This document shows positions 29,904 to 40,019 of a stretch of DNA of 64,000 bases, one piece after another. The position numbers were made by a program, and so were the translations under genes. The DNA comes from Farysia itapuensis (taxonomy: Eukaryota > Basidiomycota > Ustilaginomycetes > Ustilaginales > Ustilaginaceae), in the NCBI GenBank assembly GCA_023212645.1, contig JALBYC010000011.1, forward strand, positions 62,001 through 126,000, given 5' to 3'. Within the stretch, counting starts at the first letter, position 1; each line of letters begins with the position of its first letter. The notes beneath the pieces are model-generated. The model made no database searches and was not told the origin of the DNA. It worked only from the letters and a program-made list of their open reading frames with translations.

Positions 29904-30607
29904 TCTACAAATGCACCATGCCGGAGACACCCCCAACCTTACCTTCCTTTCATCTCTTACCTTCGATCATAAAATCCCCCTCCCAAGTTGAGTCATTCGA
30001 AAAGCAACTGCACGGTAAATCTACTTCTTTGCCGAATGCAGCCAATTCTCCCTATCTGTCTGTCTGCTTGTTCGCGTGTGTGTGTGTGTGTGTGTGTGTG
30101 ATGAGGGTGCTTTCATTCGCGGCACCCTGAACTTTGATTTCTTACTTTTACAGTTTGGGGCGCCTGCCCGGTCCCGCTCCATGCCCGATGTAGGTCCGCT
30201 TTCCGGATAGAGGCGTGACGCTGGCCGTGTCCCTCCCGTGAGGTGCATTGCTTGCTCAGCAGTCCCACCTATCTTGTGCAAGGTGTTTTTGAAATTTTGC
30301 CGGCTCATCCGTTCGGTGTGCTGGCTGCAGATCATGTCCGATATGAAGACCGGCTTCTCACATGCAAGGTTCAGAAAATGCCTTTTTGCTTGAAGAAGCC
30401 AAAGCAGTGGAAAGCGCAGCTTTAGTTTGTACCGAGCTTCATCAGTGGCGATGTCCACCCTATTTGACGCCAAGTTGCAGCCCTCTTGATGTTCCTGAAG
30501 GAGTTATTCCCGGATATCCGTTCCGTTGGCTCCCTTCGTTCTCTTCATCTTCCTCCTGACACCCGCCTCCTTTCCACTTCCTACACTGTGGCGTGTTACG
30601 AGACGAT
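29904..30607. other. Intergenic region with GT microsatellite
   Basis: About 700 bp between BiP and the seven-helix gene. Apart from the dinucleotide repeat at 30076-30100, no gene or RNA is supported. Confidence 0.55.
30076..30100. repeat. (GT)n microsatellite
   Basis: An uninterrupted alternating GT run of 25 bases, 170 bp downstream of the BiP stop codon. It could be length-polymorphic between strains. Confidence 0.9.
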
Positions 30608-32623
30608 ATGTCAGGCTGGTTCGACAACAATCTGCCTCTGTGGCGTCTGCCAGCTGCCACTGGTGATGCAGAGATCGATGTCAAACACCTGCTTTCCTTT
30701 GTCGATCAGCTCTATCACCCCGTCATACCGAAGAATTTTTACGATCAGCTTTACTTCTGCGTGGCACTCGTTTTTGTAATCCTGCTTCTAGCCAGCTCTG
30801 TTATCGGACACCGTATTTTCACGGGACGAGCATGGTTTGTAAAGAGAATGCACGTCTCGAGCGGAACATTCTATATCCCCAACTCGGTCATGACGTTTCT
30901 TGCATGTCAAGGCGTCTATGTCGCTCTATGGATCATCTATTCCCTCATCTCCTCCAGGTATTACGAAAACAAGGGCTTTCAGAAAAATTATTTGCTGTGG
31001 CGAGTATTGGTCTGGGTCCCGCTCTGGGACGGAGGCTGGTGGACCGGCTTCGGTATCTTCAGTGCCTTTCCAGACGCTCTCAAGTCCAAAAGGGGACCGC
31101 TCGAGAAACAACAGCGCTCAATACTCAATCCTCTTGTCTTCAACGTTGCATGTTGGGTCACGCCTATCGTTCACCTCGCAAGTCTTTTGCCACCTGCCAT
31201 CTATGCCGCCACACACTACAACGCCACTTATCACGATTTCGAAATGTGGCGTGTCATCCAAGCCAAAGCTGACTTGTCAACACTGTCACCCGCAGATGTG
31301 GACCTGGTTCGAAGCCAGGTCATTGTATTTTGGCGGCAAATAACCCGCAGCTACTGGTACTACGGCGTCGCTATGACCTGCTGGATTGCATGGGCTCTCA
31401 TTTGTTTTGTAGTCTATGTGCCAGTTGGTGCCCACACGTTGCGCAGAATTCGCAAACAGCTCAAAGAGGCGCGCAGCAAACACAATAGCAATTACTGCGC
31501 CGCAGTGGGAGTTCACTTCCGCGATTCGCCTCATACTGTGGTTGTCACAATCCAGCAGCCGCTAATCGGAGACAAACAATCCGAGTCGACCGCAGACAGC
31601 AATTTGGGCTGTCATCACTCAGACTTGTGCGGTACTACAAATGGGCGCAAACGCGCTGTTGTCGACGCTTTTGTTGGCGCACTCACCGCTGCGACGTACA
31701 GACTGCAGCCAAGGCGCACATCGAAACGATACTCATCAATGACCATCGAAGAGCGTCGTATTCGCAACCTCCGTCGAGTCTATCGAAATTTAAGCGTTCA
31801 ATACTATGGCATCTCTGTCGCCATTGGTTGCTTCACGATCTCGGCCATCCTCCAAGCCGTGGATGGATTTGTTTCTCCTCGTCAAAACGATGTTGGTGTA
31901 CCCCAAGTGGTGGGTAATCTTCTGGCGGGGTGGGTGACAGTTCTGTTCTCGTTCCTCACTGTCTTCTGCATATTCTGGCGTTCTTTCGACCCATCGCTCA
32001 ACGTCGATGTTGAGGACGAGCACTGTCTGCCAGCTATCTCACGTGCTAAGCTCGCTAAATTGGTGACGCGGGCAAAGAGCTTTGCATCTTTACGCAAGCC
32101 GACAAATCTCGGACCAGGTGGCGATCATCAACAACGCGATACCGAGGTAGAGCCGTATCATGGAGCCTGTCCCCAATTTTGTCAGACTTACGCTGGTCCT
32201 GATGACGGGAACCATCTACAGCTTCCCAAGGCGACACTTCCTGGTCGAGGCTCTAACTCGCTGCCCGAGTATCCTTCGCTGTTCTACGTCACGCCGTTCG
32301 GTAAAGTGCCCGCAGCTTCAGGTGCTCGACTTGCCGACAATAAGCCCGATCGCTCCAAGAGCTTACCACACAAGACAGCCGCAAGCACAAAGTCCCGAGG
32401 CACGATGGAAGATCGAAGACCCCTGCCAAGTTGCAGCCTTCTAGCGGAGCATGGTTCTGCATACAAGCCAGCTGCTTCCAGTTTTGGACAGTGGAGACAG
32501 ACACCCTCAAGTCCACCCGGCACACCGCCTGCCCGCACCACTGTGCCTCTCCTCGATTTCCACACAGCTGACGAACTTGATTTGAGCGTCTCCTTGCCCG
32601 AGCGCTCTGCGTTCCAGAATTGA
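30608..32623 (+). CDS. Seven-transmembrane protein with long loop and tail, function unknown
   Basis: 671 residues from the first in-frame ATG at 30608 (MSGWFDNNLPLW). Seven hydrophobic segments are visible: about 48-70, 92-115, 128-154, 177-202, 249-275, 398-420 and 433-460. The first loops are short; a ~120-residue hydrophilic basic loop separates helices 5 and 6 (LRRIRKQLKEARSK, RRTSKRYSSMTIEERR). A ~200-residue disordered Pro/Ser-rich tail follows helix 7. This layout, short N-terminus with a long loop 3 and long tail, is receptor-like. I see no Ste3, Pth11, cAMP-receptor or opsin signature (no retinal Lys motif in helix 7, VLFSFLTVFCIFWRSF). It may be an orphan fungal receptor-like protein; topology is inferred from hydrophobicity only. 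Confidence 0.75.
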   Translation: MSGWFDNNLPLWRLPAATGDAEIDVKHLLSFVDQLYHPVIPKNFYDQLYFCVALVFVILLLASSVIGHRIFTGRAWFVKRMHVSSGTFYIPNSVMTFLACQGVYVALWIIYSLISSRYYENKGFQKNYLLWRVLVWVPLWDGGWWTGFGIFSAFPDALKSKRGPLEKQQRSILNPLVFNVACWVTPIVHLASLLPPAIYAATHYNATYHDFEMWRVIQAKADLSTLSPADVDLVRSQVIVFWRQITRSYWYYGVAMTCWIAWALICFVVYVPVGAHTLRRIRKQLKEARSKHNSNYCAAVGVHFRDSPHTVVVTIQQPLIGDKQSESTADSNLGCHHSDLCGTTNGRKRAVVDAFVGALTAATYRLQPRRTSKRYSSMTIEERRIRNLRRVYRNLSVQYYGISVAIGCFTISAILQAVDGFVSPRQNDVGVPQVVGNLLAGWVTVLFSFLTVFCIFWRSFDPSLNVDVEDEHCLPAISRAKLAKLVTRAKSFASLRKPTNLGPGGDHQQRDTEVEPYHGACPQFCQTYAGPDDGNHLQLPKATLPGRGSNSLPEYPSLFYVTPFGKVPAASGARLADNKPDRSKSLPHKTAASTKSRGTMEDRRPLPSCSLLAEHGSAYKPAASSFGQWRQTPSSPPGTPPARTTVPLLDFHTADELDLSVSLPERSAFQN

Positions 32624-32819
32624 TCTGATGCCCAATGTCTAATAAGCACCTTCGCTAAAACTTCCATTCTCTCTTTACCCAGACCGATTCGCGTCCTTGA
32701 AACACGTAATGTCAAGTGTCACCAATCTCTAGCCGCTGCAGTGTCGATGTTGCAATCAAGTGTGCCTACTAGCTCTGTGTTCGATGCAAAGGAGTGGAAG
32801 CGCCGATGCAAAACCATTC

Positions 32820-33597
32820 TTATCGGGATTGGTCGGGGCGTGGCGGTGGACGGTCCATGCCCTCCAGCATCTGCCGCAACACGGAATCGCTGACCAATTT
32901 TCGAAGCTCCTCGTCAGGGTCGATGCCCTCGCGTTCAGACCGTGTCATAATTTCTTCGACACGGGCCATGAGCTGGTCGGTCGCAGCTTCTAGATGTTCT
33001 TCCTGTTCCGGATCTAGCTCATCGTCTTCTTGAGAGACGAGCGAGTGTGAACCGTCTGCGTTCTCGTCGCCTTCGTCAGCTGCGTCTGCGACCTCGCCTG
33101 TGATGGAGCGAAGATAAGCAGCTACTTCTTCAGCCTCGTTTTCCGTGGCTTGCTGTGCAGGCGTCAGACCTTCGTTGTTTTTATGCGAAGCATCGGCGTG
33201 AAACTCTTCTACGAGGCACTTTGCTGCATCAAGACTCTCGCAGACAAAGAGAGGAGTGTCGCCGTCCGAGTCGGTTGTGTTGGCTGCATCTGATGGTGCA
33301 GACGGATGTGAGAGCAGATAGCGAAGAATGTCCAGGTGGCCGTATGATGCTGCTGCATGCAGCGGAGTATAAGTAAATGCATCTGCTGCGGTCACCGAAG
33401 TACCTATGTTGATAAGTAGGCGCGATTATGAGCCTCTTTGGAGTAAAAGCAGCAGACAGACATCAGCACTTACCTTCTTGCTCGACACACTGCTTGACTC
33501 GGTCAAGATCGCCCTCTCCCGCAGCGATCCAGATATTCTTGGCGGCACTTGCACCGGCTGCCGCGGGATCGCGATTCAGGCTCGTAGGTACAGGCAT
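32820..33597 (-). CDS. Ankyrin-repeat protein (Yar1-like)
   Basis: Minus-strand exons 33474-33597 and 32820-33403 give 235 residues; the 70-nt intron has GTAAGT and CATAG ends. The N-terminus is MPVPTSLNRDPAAAGASAAK. Ankyrin units follow: IWIAAGEGDLDRVKQCVEQE, then FTYTPLHAAASYGHLDILRYLL and DGDTPLFVCESLDAAKCLVEEF, then GLTPAQQATENEAEEVAAYL. The C-terminal half is acidic, with DDELDPEQEEHLEAATDQL and ending RPPPRPDQSR. The size, ankyrin core and acidic tail resemble Yar1, the chaperone of ribosomal protein Rps3, but this is a weak family-level inference. It shares a 193-bp divergent promoter with elf1. Confidence 0.82.
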
Positions 33598-33790
33598 CGC
33601 CGGCAGTGCTTGCAGGAATATGCTGTTGTGCGAGGCAGGAAAGCAGGTATGGCATCTGGTAGCAAAAATGTCAAATTTGGCTTACGTCAGCATTGTGGAG
33701 TGCGAACAGCGGAACATTTGATGTCCCATCTGCACACGTCAAACACACAACACCATTGCAGCTACTGTCGACTTCCCCCGTGTCACTGAG

Positions 33791-34189
33791 ATGGGTAAGC
33801 GGAAGTCGTCATCGAAGAAGCCGGGCGGGTCGAAGAAACCAGCACCCCTAGGTAAGCCGCTCAGCTCGTGTCTGACTTACGCATTCGATGCTGACCGCAT
33901 TATTTTGCACACGTAGACACGGTCTTCACATGCCTTTTCTGTAACCACGAGAAAGCAGTCTCGTGCAAGATGTAAGTGGACAAAGCGCCTCCTTCATTCG
34001 CGTCAAACCCAATGCTAACACACGGCTTGCATGCGCGACAGTGACGACAAGGCGAGAATCGGCTACTTGTCCTGCAAGATCTGCGGTCAGAAGTTTTCCG
34101 CCGACACGAATCCATTAGACCAGCCGATTGACGTCTACTCTCTTTGGATCGATGCGTGCGAGGACGTAGCCAACGAACAAGACCGCTGA
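33791..34189 (+). CDS. ELF1: Transcription elongation factor Elf1 (ELOF1)
   Basis: Exons 33791-33851, 33917-33971 and 34042-34189 give 87 residues; introns of 65 and 70 nt have GTAAGC/GTAAGT donors and TAG/CAG acceptors. The basic N-terminus [18 protein letters not shown] precedes a four-Cys zinc ribbon: [15 protein letters not shown] then [12 protein letters not shown]. The end reads [16 protein letters not shown], which is diagnostic for Elf1. Elf1 binds RNA polymerase II near the DNA entry tunnel, assists passage through nucleosomes and contributes to transcription-coupled repair. It is notable that an ERCC6L2-like Snf2 gene lies 2.5 kb away, though nothing suggests co-regulation. Confidence 0.96.
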
Positions 34190-35054
34190 GCCCATTGCGC
34201 CCATCCCCTGACGCCAGCTTCCGAACGGACAGCACTCTGGTACTCTATACCACCTGCTGCATTCACGCTTCTACGCAATATTTATGTACTTTTACCGTCC
34301 GTTGTAATCACTCTTTGCAGCACCACCTGATTGTGTGTCCACTTTGTCCGCCGGGTACACCACATCAACAGAACAGCGCTCACCGCTCGTTCAGTCACAG
34401 TGTGTGCAGTATCCATAGATTCCATACTGACGATGTTCCGGCCGAAATGGCCGAATGGCGAATCACAATGCGCGAATGGCCGAGGTGAGGAAAGCGCTCT
34501 AACATAATATAAGATGCAATTTGCTTAACGCCCGACTGTGAGCCGGCGAGCCGCGAATTGCCGAAGCGAGGCGGCCAAGCGTGCCAAGCTATGATTTGAC
34601 CTGTCAGGGATAAGCTCGCCGACACAATTTCCGAAAAAATGAAAGTTCCAGACCGCTCACAGAAATGTGGCTGTGCCAAAGTGTCGCGCCGAGGAGAATC
34701 ACATTTTTTACGCGATCGATATTTCGATTGAAAGCCAAGTGGCTCGTGCGCGCTGCCCCCGGGAGAACTGGGATCAGGTTGTGATCACATCTAAAGTCAT
34801 CGTCCGCTGATGGCGGCGCATCACATTGAGGTTACAGTTCACGCCGACCAGCACAGACAGTTCCGAAAAGAACACACAACTTTGCTAGGAGTCAGGAACA
34901 AGCAAACAAAAGATGATGACATTCTAGATTTCTTCAAAAAAAAATCATGAAACGGGAACAGGTAGCAAAGAATATCCAGATGAAGTGGGGAAGAACGGAA
35001 ACGTCAAAGGGATACAAGATAGAAAACCCTGTCCATAGATGCATGCAGGCATGC
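34190..35054. other. Intergenic region, no gene seen
   Basis: About 865 bp between the convergent elf1 and GPI-protein genes. It contains degenerate repeats of GGCCGAATGG near 34440-34490 and a GTGATCAC palindrome near 34780, but no supported coding or RNA feature. Confidence 0.5.
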
Positions 35055-35681
35055 TTAGAAGAAGGGAAGGAGGGCACCGGCGACGGCAACAACGGCAAGA
35101 CCAGCAGAGGCGGGCGAGAAGGAGTTGACGGCAGCGTTGGGGGTGGACGAAGCGCTGGCGGCAGCACTTGCGGAGGTGGAAGCAGATGAGGCTCGGCTTG
35201 AGGAGGCAGCCATGCTCGAGGTAGCAGCCGAAGAGGCGGACGAAGCTCGCGAAGAAGAGGCGGCAGAGCTGGCCGAAGAGGCAGCACCGGTCGAGGTGGC
35301 AGAGCCGCTAGCGGTGGAGCCAGTGGCGGCGGCACCCAGGCACGAGGTGTCCGAAGAGGAGAGGACGGTCAACTGCGACGAGTAGTTGGGCACACCACTG
35401 TCATCGAGGATCGAGATAGTGATGCTGGTACCGGAAGCGACGTTGACGGTCCAGACGTACGAACCGCTGGCACCCGACTGGTTGGGCAGAGACTCGATAG
35501 GGGCAGCAGTCGACTGACCTCCGGGCAGAACGTTGAGTCGGACAGTGCCAGTAGCACCGGACCACGCAAGCGCAGCGGGGGCACACTGGGTGAGCGAAGC
35601 GGGTGTGTTGATGATAGGCTGGGCCGAAGCGACGGCAGCGAGCACAACGGCACCAGCAGCGGCAGTGGTGATCTTGACCAT
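35055..35681 (-). CDS. Ser/Ala-rich GPI-type surface protein with Kre9/Knh1-like domain
   Basis: 208 residues from the ATG at 35681. The N-terminus is a signal peptide (VKITTAAAGAVVLAAVASA). Residues about 20-120 form a beta-sandwich domain with IINTPASLTQCAPAALAWSG, GSYVWTVNVASGTSITISIL and YSSQLTVLSSSDTSCL, matching the fungal Ser-Thr-rich GPI-anchored Kre9/Knh1 family. A ~70-residue Ser/Ala stalk follows, then a hydrophobic tail (AGLAVVAVAGALLPFF) suitable for GPI attachment. These proteins sit on the plasma membrane or cell wall and are heavily O-mannosylated. A TATATA box 95 bp upstream of the ATG and a pyrimidine-rich leader suggest strong expression. Confidence 0.88.
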   Translation of the reverse strand: MVKITTAAAGAVVLAAVASAQPIINTPASLTQCAPAALAWSGATGTVRLNVLPGGQSTAAPIESLPNQSGASGSYVWTVNVASGTSITISILDDSGVPNYSSQLTVLSSSDTSCLGAAATGSTASGSATSTGAASSASSAASSSRASSASSAATSSMAASSSRASSASTSASAAASASSTPNAAVNSFSPASAGLAVVAVAGALLPFF

Positions 35682-36646
35682 TTTGTGAATATTAACAGAG
35701 AACGGAGGAGGAATGAAAAATGGGATGAAGAGGTTGGATGGTGGTGGCAAAGGATGTTGTGGATGGACCAAGGTCTATATAGGCGAGTATGGCAGTGCAC
35801 AGAGGGCGGAAAGGGGGAAAGAACCAAGCGCACACAATAGGTGCACAGTGCACACCGCGGGAAAAGAATAAAAAAAATGGCGTGGATCGTCCGAGAACTA
35901 GATTTCGAAGTTTTTGAATGCAAAGTACAGCCGAATGCATGTGGGAAACCTTCTACGGCATCGAGTAGAAACTACATAATTGTATTGCTCAATACCAGGA
36001 TGGACACTGCCTTTGCTAAATCAATTTCGTCCGTCGCCTTGGGCTCGCGGTAAGCGTGCGTGTTGTTCTTGCCAAAAGCTGCCTCACGCGCTATCTGGAA
36101 ATTGACGTCCGGATCGCCTTTCCGCAGTGCTATTTGCCTTTGGCCCCCCTTGCCCTTCCCGATACTTCATTTTCTGACGCCATTGTATGCACTTGGTGGC
36201 CAAGAATGTCTGCAGAGTTTGTCTTGACCGGGCCTCGATTTACTTCGTTAGACGCGCTCGGTGTAATGACCTCATGCTGGGCATAGCTTGGACCCGTCTT
36301 GGCCGGCACGACCCTTCTGTCTCGCTTTACATCTGCAGTGCATCGTGGACCCTGTCGATCACACGTGCAGAGACGACAGAGTGCTGCCCACTCGCCTTCA
36401 TGACCCCGTCTGAGCGTCTCGGAAACGAGGTCCTGCTCTGTGCTTGTCATCCTCGAGCACGGTACACACTCATCGGGCATCGGGGTAACACGCGACCTGT
36501 CAGATCTGATGGCCATTTTTGCTTGAGCTAATTGTGAATCTGTTCCCGCACTCGATGCCTCTGCACTCACGCAACCTTCCGCTCGTCTGTTGTTGTCCTG
36601 ATTCGGCTGTGTGGGACAATGGCTAAAGATTCGGCTCGCGGCTGTC
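35682..36646. other. Divergent intergenic region GPI protein / Snf2 ATPase
   Basis: About 965 bp. Apart from the TATA box at 35776, only short frames without protein features occur. A Cys/Arg-rich 114-codon frame at 36187-36531 was judged non-coding. Confidence 0.5.
35776..35781 (-). promoter_or_regulatory. TATA box of GPI-type protein gene
   Basis: TATATA about 95 bp upstream of the minus-strand ATG at 35681. Confidence 0.6.
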
Positions 36647-39600
36647 ATGTCTATGTCCGTAATCACTGCTGGGATAGTCTCTTGGAGCGAGAGCGACAGC
36701 GATGTAGAGTTCTCAAAGGAGGCCGCCAAGGAATTGACAGCTGAGAAATCGCCAAGACGTAGCAGGAAGCGCCCGCGGACCGACACATCAGGAACGACGT
36801 TACGTGACCTGCTCGGCTTAACCGTCCTGGACGACTGTATTGAAACAGGTACCGAAGCACGCGAACGAAGCTCGTCAGCAAGCTCGTCGGAGCTAACAAA
36901 GCCCTCGACAATTGTCCCACAAGTAGATCTAGGCAGTGAGTCGTCATCGTCAGATGAGGAACTCGTCTTGCCGACATCAGTGAGTGCTTCAGTACCAAAG
37001 GCTAACACAAGTGGTAAGACACAGCGTCTCAACGATGCAAATAAGACACGTGCAAGCGACCATGTTGGTAGTGAAGATGACGACGATATGACTCTCGGCG
37101 AAGAATTCAGCCTCACCACTGGACCGTCTTCAAACACGAAGCGATTTTCGCACCGTGTGGTCACCCAATGCGCCAACGGCGTCACCGACCCCGGTTTGGA
37201 GTCTAGCATTGACGACGAGGAAGAGGTCTTGCTCAGTACAAAGCCAAGTTCAAAGGGCTTACTCCCACAAGGAGCCGCGGCTGTCAAGAGTAGGCCAAAA
37301 ATTGGCACTATTGTTGAAGGACAGAGGCCTTGCTTTCCCGTTCCAGCTGAACTCTCAGGCGTTGGCCCCCTCAGACTCGCTGCTAACGTCTGCGTGCCAG
37401 CCAGTATAAATCGCTTCTTGCGATCATACCAGCAGGATGGCGTCAAATTCCTATGGCGTTCCTACTCCGAAAACCGCGGAGCTCTTCTCGGCGATGATAT
37501 GGGTCTCGGCAAGACCATTCAGGTCATTGCGTTCCTGGCAGCGATCATGGAGAAAACAGGGACCGACAGAGATGCTGATCGGCGAATCGAGGCCGAGCGC
37601 AACGACCGTCAGCTAGCAAAGTATCACATACCTAATCAAGTATGGCCGACTTGCTTGATCATTTGTCCTAGCTCAGTCATCGACAATTGGCGACACGAGC
37701 TGGACACCTGGGGCTACTTCGAACATGCCGCCTTTACCGGCTCGCGTGCCAAGGAGGCGCTTGACAATTTCAAGCGAGGCCGTCTGGACATTGTCGTCAC
37801 CAGCCACGAAACGGCTGCCATGGCGATCGATCAGCTTTGCAATCTCGCTTGGTCTTGCATCTTTATCGATGAAGCACACAAGCTCAAGAACCCAGCATCG
37901 CAAATGACCTTGTCCATGCACAAATTCGACTGCAAAGCGCGCTTTGCCCTCACCGGCACTTCGATTCAAAACACGTACCGAGAGCTATACACCCTGGCAG
38001 ACTGGACCAATCCAGGAATGTTGGGCAGCGTGAAGGAGTGGGTACAAGAGATCGAAAAGCCACTCAAGCAGGGACAACGGAAAGATGCGACCGAGGAAGA
38101 GTTGGCCAACTCGAGGACTAGAGCTGAGAAACTTGTTCAAAACGTATTGCCGCTGTTCTTCCTTCGGCGTACCAAAGAATTGATTCAGGATCAACTGCCT
38201 CGCAAATTTGACAAGGTCGTCTTCTGTCCCATGACTTCTACGCAACTCGAAGTCTACAATCGTATCTTGAACGAGCCTGAAGTGGCCCTCATGAAGCAGC
38301 ATGCCGATCCTTGCCAGTGCGGACGTCTGGATCCTGATTCCGGTCTACCTTTTCGACGTCAAAACTGCTGCTTCAAGAGGGATGCGGCAGGTGAAGCGTG
38401 GAACAAGAACATGCTCAAGTACATCTACTTGTTGCAAAAATGTTCCAATCACGTTGCGCTTGTGTTTCCCGAGCCAGAGGACGCCGTTTCCAGAGAGCCA
38501 GATCGCATTGAGCGCTACAACCGGCAGCTTTCCTACGTTCAGCTAATGTTTCCAAGCAACTGGGAAGATAAGCGATGTAACGCTATCAACGGTATGGACG
38601 AGACTCTGTGCGGTAAATGGAAAGTTCTATCAGAGTTGTTGACCAACTGGCATTCTCTGGGTGACAAGGTGTTGCTCTTCTCAACGAATCTGCGTCTACT
38701 TCAATTCATCGAGTACTTTGTGGCTAACCAAGGGTTCAATTTCCTCCGCTTGGACGGTTCTACTCCGCAGCACCGGAGACAGCAACTTGTGAACGAATAC
38801 AATCAAGATCCGAGTGTATTTCTGTTTTTGATTTCGACGACCGCCGGAGGCACTGGCCTCAATCTGACTGCTGCCAATCGAGTAGTTGTCTTCGATCCGC
38901 ATTGGAATCCCTCGCATGACTTGCAAGCTATGGATCGAGCCTATCGATTTGGCCAGACACGAGATGTATACGTATATCGCTTGATCGGTGCAGGCTCGTT
39001 GGAAGAGTGCATCTATGGGCGACAACTATACAAGCAGCAACAGATGGAAATTGGCTACACCGCTGCAAAAGAACGAAGATACTTTGAGGGTGTTGCAGGT
39101 GACAAGCAAAACCTCGGCGAGCTTTTCGGCTGTAAGAATTTGTTCACTCTGCACGAGACTAGCTCGGCGATGAAATCTATCATCGACGAATGCAACATCA
39201 CGGATGTCACGTTTGCACTGCAACGCTACTTAGACGAAAACCCGTCGAGCGATCCAGCTGGGGCCATTGCTGCTCTTTCCGAACTTGCAGACGAGCCTAA
39301 AGGCAGTCAAAAAACGAAAGATGAGAATGCAAAGACCGATCCTGTCAAGCTTATTCTGGACAGTGCGGGAATTCGTCATGTGCACGAGCACACCGCCTTG
39401 ACCGGAGGCAGCTCCGCCGAACGTGTCCGTTCTCGAAAAGCACAGACAAAGGTGAAGCGTCCTCGTAAGCCCACTACGAGCAAAACCACGGCGTCAAGCT
39501 CCAATACAGTCGCTGTCTGGCCTCCTCCGAGACCGAAGCCGGATGCAGTGGCAAATTTTGCCATCAACCCCGAGAAACTTGCTGTACAGTCTTCTCAGGA

Positions 39601-39808
39601 GCGGCTGATGGAGGTGGACAAAACACTAAACTCACATAAAGCCAGCCTCCGCACTCCGAGCCTCAAAGAGCTTGCCGCATTCCACAAAAAGACGGAGGCT
39701 GAGCTAGCAGCGACGATCCAGGAGATGTCGGCTGAAGCTCAGGCTCAATTCTTTGCGAGCGCTATACGCCGCTGGACATCTGTCACGCAAAGCGATGCTT
39801 CCAATTAG
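36647..39808 (+). CDS. Snf2-family DNA-dependent ATPase, ERCC6L2/Rad26-like
   Basis: Intron-free, 1053 residues from ATG 36647 (ATG 36653 also possible). The first ~240 residues are acidic and Ser-rich. The ATPase core starts with FLRSYQQDGVKFLW and has Walker A LLGDDMGLGKTIQVIAFLA, LIICPSSVIDNW, motif II IFIDEAHKLKNP and motif III FALTGTSIQN. The second RecA lobe has VLLFSTNLRLLQFIEYF, FLRLDGSTPQHRRQ, STTAGGTGLNLTAANRVVVF, HWNPSHDLQAMDRAYRFGQ. A Cys-rich insert, DPCQCGRLDP and RQNCCFKRD, lies between lobes; this and the block beginning RQLYKQQQMEIGYTAAKERRYFEGV resemble the ERCC6L2 branch rather than canonical CSB/Rad26. ERCC6L2 proteins act in genome stability and transcription-coupled repair. 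The C-terminus is basic with KAQTKVKRPRKP. Confidence 0.88.
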   Translation: MSMSVITAGIVSWSESDSDVEFSKEAAKELTAEKSPRRSRKRPRTDTSGTTLRDLLGLTVLDDCIETGTEARERSSSASSSELTKPSTIVPQVDLGSESSSSDEELVLPTSVSASVPKANTSGKTQRLNDANKTRASDHVGSEDDDDMTLGEEFSLTTGPSSNTKRFSHRVVTQCANGVTDPGLESSIDDEEEVLLSTKPSSKGLLPQGAAAVKSRPKIGTIVEGQRPCFPVPAELSGVGPLRLAANVCVPASINRFLRSYQQDGVKFLWRSYSENRGALLGDDMGLGKTIQVIAFLAAIMEKTGTDRDADRRIEAERNDRQLAKYHIPNQVWPTCLIICPSSVIDNWRHELDTWGYFEHAAFTGSRAKEALDNFKRGRLDIVVTSHETAAMAIDQLCNLAWSCIFIDEAHKLKNPASQMTLSMHKFDCKARFALTGTSIQNTYRELYTLADWTNPGMLGSVKEWVQEIEKPLKQGQRKDATEEELANSRTRAEKLVQNVLPLFFLRRTKELIQDQLPRKFDKVVFCPMTSTQLEVYNRILNEPEVALMKQHADPCQCGRLDPDSGLPFRRQNCCFKRDAAGEAWNKNMLKYIYLLQKCSNHVALVFPEPEDAVSREPDRIERYNRQLSYVQLMFPSNWEDKRCNAINGMDETLCGKWKVLSELLTNWHSLGDKVLLFSTNLRLLQFIEYFVANQGFNFLRLDGSTPQHRRQQLVNEYNQDPSVFLFLISTTAGGTGLNLTAANRVVVFDPHWNPSHDLQAMDRAYRFGQTRDVYVYRLIGAGSLEECIYGRQLYKQQQMEIGYTAAKERRYFEGVAGDKQNLGELFGCKNLFTLHETSSAMKSIIDECNITDVTFALQRYLDENPSSDPAGAIAALSELADEPKGSQKTKDENAKTDPVKLILDSAGIRHVHEHTALTGGSSAERVRSRKAQTKVKRPRKPTTSKTTASSSNTVAVWPPPRPKPDAVANFAINPEKLAVQSSQERLMEVDKTLNSHKASLRTPSLKELAAFHKKTEAELAATIQEMSAEAQAQFFASAIRRWTSVTQSDASN

Positions 39809-40019
39809 ATTTTGATGTTCAACAAAAAACCTGAAAATCGAAGATGACACAAAGTCGGAGCGGTGACGTAATATTTTTGCCTGCTGACAGGCCCGCAGCG
39901 ACTGGACCCTGTGCTGATCCACACTGAGGGCCCTAGTAGGTGTTCAAAGTGGTAACGCTAGACAATGTTTACACCACCATATCTTGAGTTGCGCGCAGTC
40001 CCGATTGCAGTCAGAAGTC

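Noticed and set aside
36130..37446. 438-codon minus-strand frame over the Snf2 5' end and promoter
   Set aside because: Ser/Arg/Thr-rich composition without motifs; opposite the recognised Snf2 N-terminus.
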